Shown here piece by piece: positions 24,447 through 26,227 of a stretch of DNA of 26,227 nt. The stretch is taken from NCBI GenBank assembly GCA_934121925.1, contig CAKOVK010000022.1, positions 1 through 26,227 of the forward strand, in the 5' to 3' direction. The notes beneath the pieces were generated by a model. It saw only the letters and a list, made by a program, of their open reading frames with translations, searched no databases and was not told where the DNA came from. The position numbers were made by a program, and so were the translations under genes. The stretch is from an uncultured Clostridia bacterium. GTDB lineage: Bacteria; Bacillota; Clostridia; TANB77; CAG-508. How positions within the stretch are numbered: position 1 is the first letter of the stretch; the number at the start of each line of letters is the position of its first letter.

Positions 24447-24794
24447 TTATACTAAACAATTTAGTTCTTTTTTTACGTGTGTTAAAATTTGTGCAACTTG
24501 TTTGTCTGTACTTCTTTTTTGAATTTTTGTAAGCTCTGATAATATAATTGCAATTTTTTCTTCTTGTTTAAATGTCTTTTTCATAATTTCAAGCTTTTCT
24601 TCCAATTCGAAAAGTTTACTCTCTCCCTTCTTTATTATATCTCTAACCGCTTGTCTTGTAATATCTTGATTCTGAGCTATTTCGGATAAAGATAAATCTT
24701 TGTCATAGTAATCTTGTAAAATTCCTAATTGCTTTTTAGTTAATAATTTGCCATATATTTGACAAAGCATACTTATTTCAACATTTTTTTCCAT
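24447..24794 (-). CDS. ylxM: YlxM/UPF0122 helix-turn-helix protein (115 aa)
   Basis: A sigma-70 region-4-like helix-turn-helix (LSLSEIAQNQDITRQAVRDI) preceded by LLTKKQLGILQDYYDKDLSL. YlxM is nearly always encoded just before ffh and is reported to modulate SRP GTPase activity. Its downstream half is a charged coiled helix (LFELEEKLEIMKKTFKQEEK). It is the first gene of the operon here. Confidence 0.94.
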   Translation of the reverse strand: MEKNVEISMLCQIYGKLLTKKQLGILQDYYDKDLSLSEIAQNQDITRQAVRDIIKKGESKLFELEEKLEIMKKTFKQEEKIAIILSELTKIQKRSTDKQVAQILTHVKKELNCLV

Positions 24795-24944
24795 ATTACT
24801 ATTCCTTTAATTTTCTTCTAGGGATACTTATATTTCCCACTTTTCATTGGTGTTTTTCTAAATTTTATTGTTTAAAAACGTAATGCTATATTACTTTACA
24901 CCATTTTTGCATAAAAGTCAAGTGCTTTAGGCAAAAAAAAGCAT

Positions 24945-25020
24945 AAAACGGAACTAATAGGGACAGACCCCTTTTGTTTGGATTAAAACAAAAGGGGTCT
25001 GTCCCTATTAGTTCCGTTTT
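24945..25020. repeat. Perfect 35-bp-arm inverted repeat, second REP-like family
   Basis: Arms 24945-24979 and 24986-25020 are exactly complementary around a six-base loop (GGATTA). The arm contains CGGAACTAATAGGGACAG followed by ACCCC and TTTTGTTT. It lies seven bases after the prs stop, and an A/T-run follows, so it could end prs transcription. It differs in sequence from the TGTCAATGGGG copies and resembles GGGACAG-type repeats I know as common in clostridia. Confidence 0.85.
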
Positions 25021-25026
25021 TACATT

Positions 25027-25974
25027 TTATTTATCGTATTCAAATAAGTCTCCCAATGGTCTTGCTTCATTTAATCTTTTTATTGCTTCTGCAAATAAAG
25101 GAGCAATTGAAACAACTTTTATTTTATCTATTCTTTTTTCTGGTTCAATTGGAATAGTATTTGTTACTACTAATTCTTTTATTGGAGATTTTTCTATTCT
25201 TTCTATTGCTGGTCCAACTAATACTCCGTGTGTAGCACCTGCATAAATTTCTTTTGCACCATGTGCTTCTAGTATGTGTGCTGCCTCTACTAGTGTTCCT
25301 GCTGTACTTACTTCATCATCAAATATTAATGCTGTTTTACCTTCTATATCTCCTATTATATTTGTTGCTACTGCATTATCATTGTTTGATTCTCTTCTTT
25401 TATCTATCAATGCAAGTGGACATTCAAAATATTTTGAATATTTATATGCTTTTTTTGAACTTCCAGCATCTGTTGCTACAACTACCATATTGTCTAATTT
25501 TTTAGCTTCAAAATATTTCTCTAACAAATGCTTTGCAGTTACTCTATCACATATTATATTAAAATATGCTTGTATTGCTGGATTATGTAGGTCGCATGTC
25601 AAAACATGATCTACTCCTGCTGCTTCTAGTAATGTTGCCATTAACTTTGCTGTTACTGGAACTCTAGATTGATCCTTTTTATCAGATCTTGAATACATAA
25701 AATATGGTAACACAGCAGTTATTCTTCTTGCCCCAGCTCTTCTTGCTGCCTCTACTGTTATTAACAATTCCATTATTCTTTCATTTACAGGTGGTTCAGT
25801 TGTTTGAACTATATATACATCTTGTTCTCTTACAGTTTCTTTTAACTGTACAAAACTATTATCGTTAGCAAATTTAAAAGAATCCTTTTTTCCAACTTCT
25901 AATCCTAAATTATCACATATTTCTTTTGTAAATTCTTCTGCCGAATTGCAGGCAAAAATTTTAATGTTCTCCAT
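25027..25974 (-). CDS. prs: Ribose-phosphate pyrophosphokinase (315 aa)
   Basis: Makes PRPP from ribose-5-phosphate and ATP. Recognisable parts: FACNSAEEFTKEI at the start, SRSDKKDQSRVP, TCDLHNPAIQAYF, VVVATDAGSSKKAYKYSK, LALIDKRR, and the PRPP-binding loop IFDDEVSTAGT. Several of these differ from the classical bacterial enzyme (which has DLH..QIQGFF and DD.IDTAGT), so this is a divergent branch. The ATG at 25974 has AGGGGG seven bases upstream; the frame extends 23 codons further without a ribosome binding site. Confidence 0.9.
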   Translation of the reverse strand: MENIKIFACNSAEEFTKEICDNLGLEVGKKDSFKFANDNSFVQLKETVREQDVYIVQTTEPPVNERIMELLITVEAARRAGARRITAVLPYFMYSRSDKKDQSRVPVTAKLMATLLEAAGVDHVLTCDLHNPAIQAYFNIICDRVTAKHLLEKYFEAKKLDNMVVVATDAGSSKKAYKYSKYFECPLALIDKRRESNNDNAVATNIIGDIEGKTALIFDDEVSTAGTLVEAAHILEAHGAKEIYAGATHGVLVGPAIERIEKSPIKELVVTNTIPIEPEKRIDKIKVVSIAPLFAEAIKRLNEARPLGDLFEYDK

Positions 25975-26227
25975 TCTTATCCCCCTATCCAAAAACTCAA
26001 ATAGTTTTTGTATTTTCCACTCTTCATTCTTACTTTTTGTCATATTTTACAACATTTTTATTGTAACATTAGATTTATCTCATTTCAACCAAAATTATTA
26101 ATTATTTTATTTTTTTATTAAATAAATTGGAATTTGTGTGAGTAAATCGCTTTCTGAAAAATTAAAATATTAAAAATGGAAAAAACGTTGCGAATGGATT
26201 GAGCTTGAGGTAGAAATTGTTCTTCTA

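Noticed and set aside
26044..26227. A further gene at the right edge
   Set aside because: No open frame with a ribosome binding site or recognisable product is visible in the last 180 bases.

Overview
The DNA is strongly AT-rich, with TAA/TAG-dominated stops, strong AGGAGG-type ribosome binding sites and a classical Firmicutes gene order (ylxM-ffh-rpsP-khpA-rimM-trmD-rplS; tsaE-tsaB-rimI; nrdD-nrdG). PASTA-type PBP, anaerobic ribonucleotide reductase, a Lon-like protease and clostridial-style REP sequences suggest an anaerobic low-GC member of the Clostridia, perhaps an uncultured gut lineage; the species cannot be named from the sequence.

Layout. 1-450: a candidate type I toxin-antitoxin locus (36-residue hydrophobic peptide, convergent short RNA, shared bidirectional terminator). 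479-2750: a REP-associated tyrosine transposase (RAYT), a decayed relative of it, and a DMT-type transporter between the two. 2806-8123 (minus strand): one tight operon, promoter-MORN protein-hxsA-hxsD-A24 peptidase-hxsC-hxsB, a His-Xaa-Ser (Hxs) protein-modification system with two radical SAM enzymes and a substrate carrying 14 His-X-Ser triplets. 8352-9282: a truncated cell-wall-hydrolase/SH3 pseudogene between two REP copies. 9273-11154: two zinc-ribbon membrane proteins, one a PrsW-type protease. 11279-16252: a two-PASTA penicillin-binding protein and nrdG/nrdD. 16421-16575: tRNA-Gly(UCC) with perfect promoter and terminator. 16628-20736: tsaE-tsaB-rimI and a Lon-like protease on the plus strand. 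20737-24794: rplS-trmD-rimM-khpA-rpsP-ffh-ylxM. 24945-25020: a perfect 35-bp-arm hairpin. 25027-25974: prs.

Most striking observation: four conserved genes (the PBP, tsaB, trmD and ffh) are each interrupted by a single extra C. In all four the C sits directly before a conserved glycine codon (GGA or GGT), so the normal frame presents CGG; skipping that C restores a full-length family member. By manual reading of all genes, these are the only four in-frame CGG codons in the window; every other CGG string in a gene spans two codons. In trmD the restored frame ends exactly at the rplS start (TAATG). This points to +1 frameshifting, or four-base CGGN reading as Gly, at an otherwise unused CGG codon, rather than random mutation or sequencing error. 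Second is the Hxs operon, with an embedded prepilin-type peptidase and a MORN membrane protein. Third is the toxin-antitoxin candidate.
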